Shown here: positions 50,584-58,780 of the stretch, piece after piece | Numbering within the stretch: the stretch's first letter is position 1 | Layout of the letters: every line of letters begins with the position of its first letter | DNA from: JAHEME01 sp034435035 | GTDB taxonomy: Bacteria > Chloroflexota > Anaerolineae > Aggregatilineales > UBA3940 | DNA: 64,000 nucleotides | Assembly: GCA_034435035.1 (NCBI GenBank) | Contig: DAOTXW010000040.1 | Location: 98,690-162,689 of the forward strand | Direction: 5' to 3' | Made by a program: the position numbers and the translations under genes | Notes under the pieces: generated by a model | Databases searched by the model: none | What the model was told of the DNA's origin: nothing | The model's input: only the letters and a program-made list of their open reading frames with translations

Positions 50584-51686
50584 TACACCTTCTCCTCGGT
50601 AAGGACCTCACCCAGCAGTCCGGATGGACGGAAGATGAGCATCAGCACCAGGATCGAGAAACCGATCACATCCTTGAGCTGGAAATCAAAGCCCAGGGCG
50701 GCGGGGCCGACGCTTTCGACCACCCCCAGCAGCAGGCCGCCGACCAGAGCGCCCGGCAGATTGCCGATGCCACCGAGGACGGCAGAGGTGAACGCCTTGA
50801 GGCCAGGGACAAACCCGACGAAGAAGTCAATCTGGCCATTGTGGATTCCCCACATGACGCCGGCAGCGCCGGCCAGCAGGCCGCTGATGGCAAAGGTGCG
50901 GCTGATCACGCCATTGACATCGATGCCCATGAGGGCGGCGGTGGTTTTATCCTGCGAGACGGCACGCATGGCGCGGCCGAGGCGTGTGCGCTGCACCAGC
51001 GTATAAAGGCCGGCAAGCAGAAGGAGCGACAGCAGGAAGGTGAAGATGCCCGTGTAGGTGATCAGGACGGGGCGCTCATTAATGATCACCTCGAGGCCGG
51101 TTCCGCGCGTCAGCAGATCAGGGTTGGTGTAGGGGCGGGTCTGAGAGCCGAACATCAGGCGGGCTGCTTCTTCAAGGAAGATCGAGGCCCCGATGGCGCT
51201 GATGAGGTTGACCAGCCGGGGTGCAGTGCGGAGGGGACGGTAAGCGATCTGCTCAAGGGCGAGGCCGGTCAGCATCGAGATGAGCATCCCTCCGGCGAAA
51301 GCCATCAGGATCGAAATGACCGGATAAGCATTGAGGAAATTCAACTCGGCAGCCGGGTCAACCATCCAGGCGTCCAAGGCCTCGAAGATGAAAAAGCCGG
51401 TGAACGCGCCGACCATGACAACATCGCCATGAGCGAAATTGATCATGCGCAGGATGCCATAGACGAGTGTGTACCCGATAGCGATGAGCGCGTAGACACT
51501 GCCGATGATCACGCCTGAGATGGCAAAGCGAGCCCAGATCTCAGGCCCATATTCCGTGCGCTGCGTGAAGACCGTGTACAAACGCCAGACGAGAAATGCG
51601 ATGAACAAGATGCCAATGATAATCTGGGCAACCTGATATCCGCCAAGCGATCTCCGTGCGTGGATCGGGCTGGCACTCTCCCCCAT
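50583..51686 (-). CDS. livH: Branched-chain amino-acid ABC transporter permease LivH
   Basis: A 367-residue permease with about eight membrane helices. LivH-type motifs are ALIAIGYTLVYGILRMINFAHGD, GASIFLEEAARLMFG, the cytosolic SQDKTTAALMGIDVNGVISRTFAISGLLAG loop for ATPase contact, and a C-terminal MLIFRPSGLLG. The N-terminal 35 residues precede the first conserved helix and are somewhat longer than usual. It follows livK after a terminator and overlaps livM by one base, so the four membrane/ATPase genes form one translationally coupled group. Confidence 0.95.
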   Translation of the reverse strand: MGESASPIHARRSLGGYQVAQIIIGILFIAFLVWRLYTVFTQRTEYGPEIWARFAISGVIIGSVYALIAIGYTLVYGILRMINFAHGDVVMVGAFTGFFIFEALDAWMVDPAAELNFLNAYPVISILMAFAGGMLISMLTGLALEQIAYRPLRTAPRLVNLISAIGASIFLEEAARLMFGSQTRPYTNPDLLTRGTGLEVIINERPVLITYTGIFTFLLSLLLLAGLYTLVQRTRLGRAMRAVSQDKTTAALMGIDVNGVISRTFAISGLLAGAAGVMWGIHNGQIDFFVGFVPGLKAFTSAVLGGIGNLPGALVGGLLLGVVESVGPAALGFDFQLKDVIGFSILVLMLIFRPSGLLGEVLTEEKV

Positions 51687-51752
51687 AGCTGACCTCTGTT
51701 GAAGGTGATAGGCGTGAAGCGGACGCCCAGAACAGGATCAAGGGTACGATAG

Positions 51753-51794
51753 AAAAACTGGCAGGGCAAGCCAGTATGAAGCCTGCCCTGCCAG
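51753..51794 (-). terminator. Intrinsic terminator between livK and livH
   Basis: On the minus strand CTGGCAGGGCA pairs fully with TGCCCTGCCAG (51784-51794 with 51758-51768) around a 15-base loop, followed by TTTTTC. It lies just after livK, so only part of the transcripts should continue into livHMGF. Confidence 0.85.
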
Positions 51795-51834
51795 CAGCCT
51801 GTGGCAGCTCATGCAGCCGCCGTCGAAGCGAAAA

Positions 51835-53145
51835 CTAACGCTCGACCGTGACCCATGCCCCATCAACCACCTGGAAGACGGCCGGCCCGGTGGCGTTGCA
51901 CTCGCCGACCTCGTCGCAGGTGATGGTGCCCGTGATGCCCTCAAAGCCGGAGGTGGTGCGGACCGCTTCCACCAGAGCAGCCTTGGGGATGTACAGCGTG
52001 CCATCCTCGCCGGCGATCGCTGTGCGCTTGATCGCGTCGATCAGCACAGCGGCCATGTCGTAGCCAAACCAGGTGAAGCCCGACAGAACGCCCGCGGCGG
52101 TGCCCCAGGTCTCTTCGTAGCGGGCATCGAAGTCCGCCTTGGCCTCGGACTCGCCGGGGACGCCAGCGGAGGTGGAGTAGGTGCCTTCGGCGTTGTCACC
52201 GGCCAGGTCGATGTAGGTCGAGCCGAACGTGCCGTCGTCGCTGACGAAGATCACATCACCCAGACCCGCGACCGCCAGACCGTTCACCAGGGCCGCCGCT
52301 TCGGGGGCATAGCCGCCGAAGAAGATGGCGCCGGGCGGGGTGGCGGAGATAGAGGTGAGCACGGCGCTGTAGTCGGTCTCGCCGGGGGTGATGGCCTCGA
52401 AGGCCGTCACATTGCCACCCTTAGCGGCAAAGGCATCACGGGCAGCCTCGGCCAGGCCCTGGCCGTAGGTGGTGCCGTCGTGAATGACCGCCAGATCGGT
52501 GACGCCCAGATCGGTGAAGATGAAGTCAGCAGCCAGCTCGCCCTGATCGAGGTCGTTGAAGGCCACACGGTTAAAGACTGCCGAACCCAGCGTGGTCAGG
52601 CCGGGGTTGGTGGCCGACGGCGACATCATCGGGATCATAGCTTCTTCATAGATCGGGATAGCGGCATTGGTGGCGCCGGAGAAGGTGTGGCCGCCCACGG
52701 CGACGATATCGCCGGCGGAGACGAAGCGGTTGGCCACCGCCGCGCCACCCTCAGGGGTGCCGCCGTCATCCTCGGGGACCAGCTCGAAGGCATGGCCTTC
52801 AAACTCACCCGCATCGCTGATGGCGAGCTGGGCGCCCTGGGAGATGTCGATGCCGTAGTTGGAGTTGTCACCGGTCAGCGGGCCAGCGTAGCCGATCTTA
52901 ATGGGGTCGCCGGGGGCGATGACCCAGCAGGAACCCTCTTCGGCACACTCCTCAGGCATGGCCATCGCGGGCTCTTCGGCTGCGGGCTCCTCAGCCGCGG
53001 GCTCCTCGGCGGCGGGCTCCTCAGCGGCGGGCTCCTCAGCCGCGGGCTCTTCAGCGGCGGGCTCAGCCGGGCCCGCGCAGCCCACCACCATCAGGGCTGC
53101 CAGGACCAGCAGAGCCAGCAGCGACAGCAAGCTCTTCTTAGCCAT
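51835..53145 (-). CDS. livK: Branched-chain amino-acid-type ABC substrate-binding lipoprotein
   Basis: A 436-residue lipoprotein. The ATG at 53145 begins MAKKSLLSLLALLVLAAL with lipobox VVGC (Cys23); an upstream in-frame start adds 16 residues. Residues 30-59 are six exact AAEEP units, forming an acidic tether. The mature domain (from about residue 78) is a type I periplasmic-binding fold: IKIGYAGPLTGDNSNYG, GGHTFSGATNAAIPIYEEA, VFNRVAFNDLDQGELAADF. A C-terminal CDEVGEC adds two Cys. It captures the substrate, probably branched-chain amino acids or related molecules, for LivHMGF; exact specificity is open. Confidence 0.95.
   Translation of the reverse strand: MAKKSLLSLLALLVLAALMVVGCAGPAEPAAEEPAAEEPAAEEPAAEEPAAEEPAAEEPAMAMPEECAEEGSCWVIAPGDPIKIGYAGPLTGDNSNYGIDISQGAQLAISDAGEFEGHAFELVPEDDGGTPEGGAAVANRFVSAGDIVAVGGHTFSGATNAAIPIYEEAMIPMMSPSATNPGLTTLGSAVFNRVAFNDLDQGELAADFIFTDLGVTDLAVIHDGTTYGQGLAEAARDAFAAKGGNVTAFEAITPGETDYSAVLTSISATPPGAIFFGGYAPEAAALVNGLAVAGLGDVIFVSDDGTFGSTYIDLAGDNAEGTYSTSAGVPGESEAKADFDARYEETWGTAAGVLSGFTWFGYDMAAVLIDAIKRTAIAGEDGTLYIPKAALVEAVRTTSGFEGITGTITCDEVGECNATGPAVFQVVDGAWVTVER
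52969..53058. repeat. Six 15-base tandem repeats inside livK
   Basis: Six consecutive 15-base units code for AAEEP repeats right after the lipidated cysteine region. The units are near-identical at DNA level with third-position changes, so copy number could vary by slippage. They form a flexible acidic tether. Confidence 0.9.
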
Positions 53146-53225
53146 TTCTAATCTTCTCTCCTCAACTAAAAACAGAATGTCCGGCAAACTCAATCTCTAC
53201 AGACCCTCTTTATGAGCGGATCGCT

Positions 53226-53242
53226 GCCGCGCCCAGCGCGGC
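53226..53242 (-). other. Hairpin in the livK leader
   Basis: GCCGCGC (53226-53232) pairs with GCGCGGC (53236-53242) around a 3-base loop. It lies inside the predicted 200-base untranslated leader of livK. Whether it has a regulatory role cannot be told. Confidence 0.45.
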
Positions 53243-53351
53243 TCAGTGGACGCGCATCACCCCCTTATCGATGACGGGCATAGACAGGTTATTGCATACA
53301 AGGAAAGCGCGCCAAACTTCCCTGACGCGCAACTTTGCCCGATAGCTTACT

Positions 53352-53381
53352 ATCCTATCATGCGTAGTCTGACGATGTCAA
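53352..53381 (-). promoter_or_regulatory. Promoter of the liv operon
   Basis: On the minus strand TTGACA (53376-53381, perfect) and TAGGAT (53352-53357) are spaced by 18 bases, with a TGA just ahead of the -10 as in extended -10 promoters. It gives a leader of about 200 bases to the livK ATG. Confidence 0.75.
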
Positions 53382-53419
53382 GCCAGGCACACTCTATGCC
53401 AGGGAGCCGATGACGGGGA

Positions 53420-56179
53420 CTACGGGAGAACCCGCTGGACGACGGCCAGCGCGGTCCAGAGATGGGCCGGGCCGCCGCCCGGCGGGATCAGGCTCACTTC
53501 GAGCGTGTACGAGCCGGAGGCGATCTCCGGGCCGATCCACAGGGAGTGCACGTCGCGGACGACCTCGCCCGGCTGCCAGCCGGAGGAAGGATAGCGTCCA
53601 TCGGCGGGGGGCGCAGCCGTCTGGAGGGCGGGGATGCCATTGGCGTCCAGCAGGCGCAAGCCCACCTGATAGTCCGGCAGGCTGCTCTGCCCGGCGCGCC
53701 AGTAGAGGATCACGCGGAGCAGGTGCAGCGGGGAGTCCATGACGGGGCCGGGGTCCAGATCGACCCCCAGCAGCGCAACGCCAGGGGCCAGGCGGGCATC
53801 CAGGGCGGTATCCAGCGAGAGGTCCGCAACCGTCGGCGGGTCGGTGGCGGGCAGGACGCGCACCGGTTGCTGCAGGGCAATGGAGTCGCCCAGAATCGTG
53901 CCATCGGCCTCCAGGATCAACTGGCGCGCGCCGGACTGGTGATTCCAGAGGCCAACACGCAGGGTGTACTGCCCCGGCGGGGTTCCGGGCGGGATCACCA
54001 GCCGGTGGGGGTCGCGGACGTAGCGGTCGAGGGGCCAGCGGGTGGTGGGATAGTCGCCGGGGTTGAGCTTATCGGACTGACCCCAGGTATGTTCCGGGAC
54101 GCTGGTGAGATGCACGAAAACCTGATAGTTGGCCGGCACCGGCTCGCGGGCTTTCCAGTACAGGGTGAGCGCCAGCGGCTCGCCGGGCCTGGCCTCGCGA
54201 GCGCTCAGGTCGTAACCGATCAGGTCAATCCCGCCTTCCAGATAGTGGTGCACGATCTGATCGGCAGGCAGGGGGATCAGGCCGACGCTGTGGGGCTGGA
54301 GCCAGCCGGCCAGCGATCCGATGGCCGCCGCGGTGGCGATGAGCGCAATGCCCACTGCCACGACCGGCCATTCCGGCAGCGGCTCCGAGGGCGAGCGGAG
54401 GGGCGGCTGGGGCAGGCGGGCCGCCAGCATGGCCAGTACGAGCAGGGCGGCGGCGCTGATCGCCGAGGCGGCCTGCCGGGCAGTGGTCGTGCCCAACCAC
54501 ACGCGCACGGTATGCTCGCCGGGGGGCACGGGGACGGTCATGAAGCCTTCCGGCTGCGCGATCTCGATGCGAGCCGGCACTCCATCAATCGAGGCGCGCC
54601 AGCCTGCGAACATGAAGCGATACAGCCGCAGGGTGAAGCCCTCCGGGGAAGTGATATGGTAACTCTCGTCGATGGGACCCTGGGCGATCAGCTCGACGCG
54701 GGCGCCGGGGGGCAGGGTGCGGCGGTTGACGCGATCCACGGGGGCGCCGGCGCGGTAGGAAGCGATGAGATCGGGATTGGGGGCCGGCACCATCTGCACC
54801 GCAGCGGGTAGAAAGTCGCCCGTCGAGGTCGTGCCCAGGGCCAGGCCGTTCAACTCAAAGTCCAGCATGGCCAACCGATCGGTTGGGCCGAAATCCCCCC
54901 AGGCTGGCGGGACAAGGATCGGCAGGACGCCCAGCGCCGGCGCGCAGACCAGCAGCGCCAGAGCGGCCGGGCGTCCGCGGGCCGGGAGACGCATCAGCCA
55001 GCGGGTGCTGAAGGCCCCAAGCAGCGCCAGGCTGAGCGCCGCGGGGCCCAGCAGCCGCCAGGGGAACTGGAAGAACGGCAGCAGTGGGACGGCCTCCCAC
55101 AGGGGGCGGCTGGCGGCGGTCATGAGCAGGAGGAGCGCCGCCAGAGTCAGCAGCCAGTAGAGCCAGTCAGCGCGGGCGACGGCGGGCCGGGCGGATGGAT
55201 CGGCCCGGCGGCGGAACGCATCGGCCAGCGCGAGCGCCCCGGCGGCCCCCAGGGCGACCTGCGGCAGGCCGAGATTCAAGCGAAACTCAGGGTTCACCGA
55301 TCCCAGGTCCAGCGGGACGGCGGGACCGAACAGGTCAATCAGGGTGAGGAAATGCTCGCGGAAGTCGAAGTGGCCGGGGCCGATCAGGTTGCCAAGCTGG
55401 ACCTCGCCGCGCTCCAGCGCCACCGGCAGCCAGAAGAATGCTGACAGCGCGACACCGATAGCCAGCGGGGCGAGCATCCCGGCGGCCCGACGCACCGCCT
55501 GCGGGCCGCGGCGGAGCGCGGCAGCCCCAAGCGACCAGGCGGTCCACCCGGCGAGCAGGGCGAAGAAGGCCAGCGCCAGCAGGTTGTGCGAGAGGATGAG
55601 GGCGGCTACCCCGATCGAGGCGGCGGCCAGGGAGAGACGCGACGAGGCCTGGCGGTGCGTCAGCAGCAGCCAGAAGACGGGCGGCGCCAGGCCGAGCGCG
55701 AAGAACTCGGCGAGATCGCCGCGCAGGTGGGGGTCGATCAGATAGAAATAGGGGGCAAAGAGATAGCCAGAGGCCGCCACCAACCCGGCAGGCGCTCCGC
55801 CGAGGCGGCGGCCCAGGCCATACATCCCGGCGCCGGCCAGCAGGAAGGTCAGCACGAACACGCCGCGAACCCCCCAGACGGCTGCACCGGGCTGCGCCAG
55901 TGACAGCAGATTGGCGAGATAGTAGGCAAGCGGCGCATAGTAATTGAAGATCGGGTAGCCGTAGCCGTAGTAGAAATCGGAGGCCCAGCGGGGATAGAGC
56001 GCCCCGCCGCGGATCGCGTAGGCCAGCTCGGCGGCGCGGAAGACGTGCAGTTCTGCATCCGTCTCGCGGGGGAGGGAAGGGCGAGCCAGGAACGGCCAAG
56101 CTGCCAGCAGGCTGATGAGCAGCGCCAGCGCCAGACCCCGATCAAACCCTGTGGACAGCTTCCGCAGCAGACCGCGCAA
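53420..56179 (-). CDS. PTPS-related (6-pyruvoyl-tetrahydropterin synthase-related domain) giant membrane protein
   Basis: A protein of about 919 residues. The N-terminal two-thirds is polytopic with the family hallmark ETDAELHVFRAAELAYAI, LYPRWASDFYYGYGYPIF, NYYAPLAYYLANLL, fitting the PTPS_related/GT-C-like membrane family, which despite its name is not a pterin enzyme. Two outer beta domains follow (about 670-919, with YQVFVHLTSVPEHTW and YQVGLRLLDANG). I chose the TTG at 56179, preceded by AAGGGAGG, because an in-frame upstream ATG would put the start inside the divergent lipoprotein gene. Probably part of envelope glycan handling; function inferred from family only. Confidence 0.8.
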   Translation of the reverse strand: MRGLLRKLSTGFDRGLALALLISLLAAWPFLARPSLPRETDAELHVFRAAELAYAIRGGALYPRWASDFYYGYGYPIFNYYAPLAYYLANLLSLAQPGAAVWGVRGVFVLTFLLAGAGMYGLGRRLGGAPAGLVAASGYLFAPYFYLIDPHLRGDLAEFFALGLAPPVFWLLLTHRQASSRLSLAAASIGVAALILSHNLLALAFFALLAGWTAWSLGAAALRRGPQAVRRAAGMLAPLAIGVALSAFFWLPVALERGEVQLGNLIGPGHFDFREHFLTLIDLFGPAVPLDLGSVNPEFRLNLGLPQVALGAAGALALADAFRRRADPSARPAVARADWLYWLLTLAALLLLMTAASRPLWEAVPLLPFFQFPWRLLGPAALSLALLGAFSTRWLMRLPARGRPAALALLVCAPALGVLPILVPPAWGDFGPTDRLAMLDFELNGLALGTTSTGDFLPAAVQMVPAPNPDLIASYRAGAPVDRVNRRTLPPGARVELIAQGPIDESYHITSPEGFTLRLYRFMFAGWRASIDGVPARIEIAQPEGFMTVPVPPGEHTVRVWLGTTTARQAASAISAAALLVLAMLAARLPQPPLRSPSEPLPEWPVVAVGIALIATAAAIGSLAGWLQPHSVGLIPLPADQIVHHYLEGGIDLIGYDLSAREARPGEPLALTLYWKAREPVPANYQVFVHLTSVPEHTWGQSDKLNPGDYPTTRWPLDRYVRDPHRLVIPPGTPPGQYTLRVGLWNHQSGARQLILEADGTILGDSIALQQPVRVLPATDPPTVADLSLDTALDARLAPGVALLGVDLDPGPVMDSPLHLLRVILYWRAGQSSLPDYQVGLRLLDANGIPALQTAAPPADGRYPSSGWQPGEVVRDVHSLWIGPEIASGSYTLEVSLIPPGGGPAHLWTALAVVQRVLP

Positions 56180-56279
56180 TGCACCTCCCTTCTGCCGTGG
56201 AGGCGGATTGTAGCCACCGGCACGCCCGGCGGCAAACACACCAGTAGCCGCCTCCTCCACTCCGGGGTATGATGTGGGC

Positions 56280-57035
56280 ATGGGTCGGCATCCATTTTTC
56301 GCGCGGAACGCCCTGGCCGTGCTGGCGAGCGGGGCGCTGCTCCTGCTTGCCAGCAGCTGCCGCCGTGATGCGGCGCTTCCGCCTGCTGCCGATCCCAACC
56401 CTGCGCTCAACAGCACCGCCGATCCGGCGTTTGCGCAGACGCTGCAGGCTGATGTCCAGGCCACGGCCGCCTCTGTCGCGACGCTGCCGATCACACCGAC
56501 GGCGACTGACGAGCCCCTGCCAACTTTTGACGCCTCGGCGGTCGAGGGGGTGCCGGCTAGCGAGCGGCGGGGCGAGTGCCCGGTCCCCGAAGGCTATGTT
56601 CTGCACAGCCGGCAGGGGTTCTGCCTGGCCGCACCGGCCACGTGGCTGCCATACAACATCGATGGGGGGATGGCAGTCGCACTCAACACAACGCCCGGCC
56701 AGGCGATCTCGCTGCGGCCGGACTGGGCCTCGACGGTTGAAGTGTGCCACCTTTTGATCTATATTGCAGCGGAGTCGTCGGCGCTGGCACATCTGGAAGT
56801 GCGTCATGCCGAGTTTGCTGCCCGCACGGATCTGCAGGCCCTGTCGCCCGTGATCCTGCTTTCGGCAGGGGGCATGGCTCTGCCGGGCTTCACATGGATC
56901 GGGCCGGGGGACGACAGCGGCGCGATCTATGCGGACATGCTGGGGTCAAACCGCATCGTCCATATCAGCCTGGGCGGGACGCAGTGCTCGCCCGATCGGC
57001 TGTCCCCGGTGCTCGAAACGCTGAATTTCGAGTAG
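56280..57035 (+). CDS. Small exported lipoprotein of unknown function
   Basis: A 251-residue lipoprotein. The signal peptide ends in the lipobox LLLASSC, then a Pro/Thr-rich linker (LPITPTATDEPLPTFDAS), and a soluble domain from about residue 95 with CPVPEGYVLHSRQGFCLAAPATW and a C-terminal GGTQCSPDRLSPVLETLNFE. Four Cys in the domain could form disulfides. The ATG at 56280 lies just after TATGAT (56268-56273), so the transcript may be nearly leaderless; a GTG at 56274 is an alternative. No family recognised. It is divergent from the PTPS-related gene. Confidence 0.75.
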   Translation: MGRHPFFARNALAVLASGALLLLASSCRRDAALPPAADPNPALNSTADPAFAQTLQADVQATAASVATLPITPTATDEPLPTFDASAVEGVPASERRGECPVPEGYVLHSRQGFCLAAPATWLPYNIDGGMAVALNTTPGQAISLRPDWASTVEVCHLLIYIAAESSALAHLEVRHAEFAARTDLQALSPVILLSAGGMALPGFTWIGPGDDSGAIYADMLGSNRIVHISLGGTQCSPDRLSPVLETLNFE

Positions 57036-57088
57036 AATACGGGGCAGGGCGAGCTGCACACTGCCTGAATTCACAGGATGGAGAACTC

Positions 57089-57763
57089 ATGGGTAACCCG
57101 TACAACGATGATCCGCTGAGTGAGCATGAAGAGGCAGACAACCGCATTCAAGACATCATCAAAGGCAGCCGGCAGGAAGCCAGGAGCGCGCCGGCTGACG
57201 ATCTGGACGATGTGGACAGGGCGGTAGCCGCCAGGGCAGGAAGCCGAAGCGGCCGCATGGGGGGGCGCGCCGAGGTGACGCCGCCACCGCGGGCCACCGT
57301 GCGGCCCGGCGGGGCGGGTAAGCGCTCGACGCAGGCGATCGTTTTCATCGGCCTGATGGTGGGGGCCGGGGTGCTGATCGTGCTGGTGCTGCTGCTGGTC
57401 AGCGGGGTGCTGGGCGGCGGCAATCTGCTGGGCGGGCTGTTTGCGACCGCAACGCCTACGGCTACGGCGACGCCGGTGGCGACGGATACACCAATTCCGA
57501 CCGAGACGCCCATTCCCACCATCACGCCGCCGGCGCTGAGCCTGCCGCCGCTGACGTGCATCTTCCAGAGCGGGACGGGCTGCTTCGACTACTGCCAGCA
57601 GGTCGCAAACCAGAGCGAGTGCAACTCGGCGCGGGACTTCGTGCGAGCGCAGAAGGCTGACCCGGATGTGTGGTTCAACTGCCTCTCGCCGGGGCCGGGG
57701 CCGAACCAGGGCAACCCGCAGGAGTGTCTGCGGCAGGCCTGGCACGCCGTGAATCAGCCGTAG
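57089..57763 (+). CDS. Single-pass membrane protein with Thr/Pro stalk and Cys-rich outer domain
   Basis: A 224-residue protein. The start at 57089 (MGNPYNDDPLSEHEEAD) is preceded by GGATGGAG; an upstream frame opening at 56744 overlaps the previous gene and is not used. An acidic cytosolic N-terminus (about 1-85) is followed by one transmembrane helix (about 90-115), a stalk of Thr/Pro repeats (TATPTATATPVATDTPIPT) and a compact domain of about 70 residues with six Cys (LTCIFQSGTGCFDYCQQV, SECNS, WFNCLS, QECLRQAW). The domain probably forms three disulfides. No family recognised. It follows the lipoprotein gene and may share its transcript. Confidence 0.78.
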   Translation: MGNPYNDDPLSEHEEADNRIQDIIKGSRQEARSAPADDLDDVDRAVAARAGSRSGRMGGRAEVTPPPRATVRPGGAGKRSTQAIVFIGLMVGAGVLIVLVLLLVSGVLGGGNLLGGLFATATPTATATPVATDTPIPTETPIPTITPPALSLPPLTCIFQSGTGCFDYCQQVANQSECNSARDFVRAQKADPDVWFNCLSPGPGPNQGNPQECLRQAWHAVNQP

Positions 57764-57796
57764 CGCGATCGGCAGCAACCCATCCTCATCAGAATC

Positions 57797-57828
57797 CAGC
57801 AGGCCAGGGAGGTGCCCCTGGCCTGCTG
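57797..57828. terminator. Hairpin between converging genes upstream of sucD end
   Basis: A 13-bp perfect stem, CAGCAGGCCAGGG (57797-57809) with CCCTGGCCTGCTG (57816-57828), has a 6-base loop. It lies between the stalked-protein gene and sucD, which converge. It lacks a T-run but its length and position favour a shared terminator. Confidence 0.65.
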
Positions 57829-57870
57829 TGCTACGACGGTAGACGGGGGTCTGATCTCAACCGACGGAGC

Positions 57871-58734
57871 CTACAGATGCGCGAGCAGGTCCGGGATCTG
57901 TTCCGGGTGGTCGGCGACCTTGACGCCCACGGACTCCAGGGCGCGGATCTTCTCATCGGCGGTGCCGGTGCCGCCCTCGACGATCGCGCCGGCATGACCC
58001 ATCCGCTTGCCCGGCGGCGCGGTGCGCCCGGCGATGAAAGCGACCACCGGTTTGGTCAAATGATCGGCAATGAAGGCAGCCGCCTTCTCTTCGTCTGTGC
58101 CGCCGATCTCACCGATCAGCACTACTTTTTCCGTTGCGGGGTCATCCTCGAACATCTGCAGGCAGTCAATGAAGCTGGTGCCATTAATGGGATCGCCGCC
58201 GATGCCGACGCAGGTGGTCTGCCCCATGCCGCGCTGGGTGAGGGCATTCAGCACCTCGTAGGTCAGCGTGCCGGAGCGGGAGACGACGCCGACATTGCCG
58301 GGCATGGCGATGTGGCCAGGGATGATGCCCACTTTGGCCTCGCCGGGCGTCAGCAGGCCGGGGCAGTTCGGGCCGACCAGACGCACACCGCGCTGGTCGA
58401 GAAAAGCACGCACCTGGATCATATCCTGCACGGGGACCCCGTCGGTGATGGTGACGATGAGCGGGATGCCGGCATCCGCGGCCTCGTAGATCGCATCGGG
58501 GGCGAAACGGGCTGGCACGTAGATGATCGAGCAGTTCGCGCCGGTGGCATCGACCGCGGCCCGGACGGTATCAAAGACGGGAATCTGCCCGATCCACTCA
58601 CCGCCCTTGCCGGGCGTCACGCCGGCGACCACGCTGGTGCCGTAAGCGATCATCTGCTCGGTGTGGAAACTGCCTTCACGCCCGGTGATGCCCTGGACGA
58701 CCAGGCGGGTGTTTTTGTCAACCAGGATGCTCAC
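57871..58734 (-). CDS. sucD: Succinate-CoA ligase (ADP-forming) alpha subunit
   Basis: A 287-residue subunit of succinyl-CoA synthetase in the TCA cycle. The CoA-binding Rossmann domain begins VQGITGREGSFHTEQMIAYG, TPGKGG, and the catalytic phospho-histidine is in GHAGAI at H247. NCPGLLTPGEAKVGIIPG is also typical. The start codon is GTG at 58734. It follows sucC by 46 bases, and the two subunits form the active heterotetramer. The hairpin downstream ends the operon. Confidence 0.97.
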   Translation of the reverse strand: MSILVDKNTRLVVQGITGREGSFHTEQMIAYGTSVVAGVTPGKGGEWIGQIPVFDTVRAAVDATGANCSIIYVPARFAPDAIYEAADAGIPLIVTITDGVPVQDMIQVRAFLDQRGVRLVGPNCPGLLTPGEAKVGIIPGHIAMPGNVGVVSRSGTLTYEVLNALTQRGMGQTTCVGIGGDPINGTSFIDCLQMFEDDPATEKVVLIGEIGGTDEEKAAAFIADHLTKPVVAFIAGRTAPPGKRMGHAGAIVEGGTGTADEKIRALESVGVKVADHPEQIPDLLAHL

Positions 58735-58780
58735 AGTGGTTTCTCACTTCCTGACACAGGGTCGTGTTAAGACAACCGGC

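Noticed and set aside
49306..51006. 566-codon open frame on the plus strand across livM and livH
   Set aside because: It is antisense to two well-recognised permeases and its product is Gln/Gly/Asp-rich low-complexity, typical of shadow frames.
52969..53058. Tandem repeats considered as a CRISPR array
   Set aside because: Units are 15 bases, contiguous without spacers and code for AAEEP in frame within livK.
51811..53151. 446-codon open frame on the plus strand opposite livK
   Set aside because: LivK has signal peptide and binding-fold motifs; this frame mirrors its codon pattern and ends in Gly/Leu repeats derived from the AAEEP repeat region.
53420..56179. Pterin biosynthesis role suggested by the 'PTPS-related' family name
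   Set aside because: The protein is polytopic with outer beta domains and lacks the pterin synthase fold and zinc-binding His triad; only the family name suggests it.
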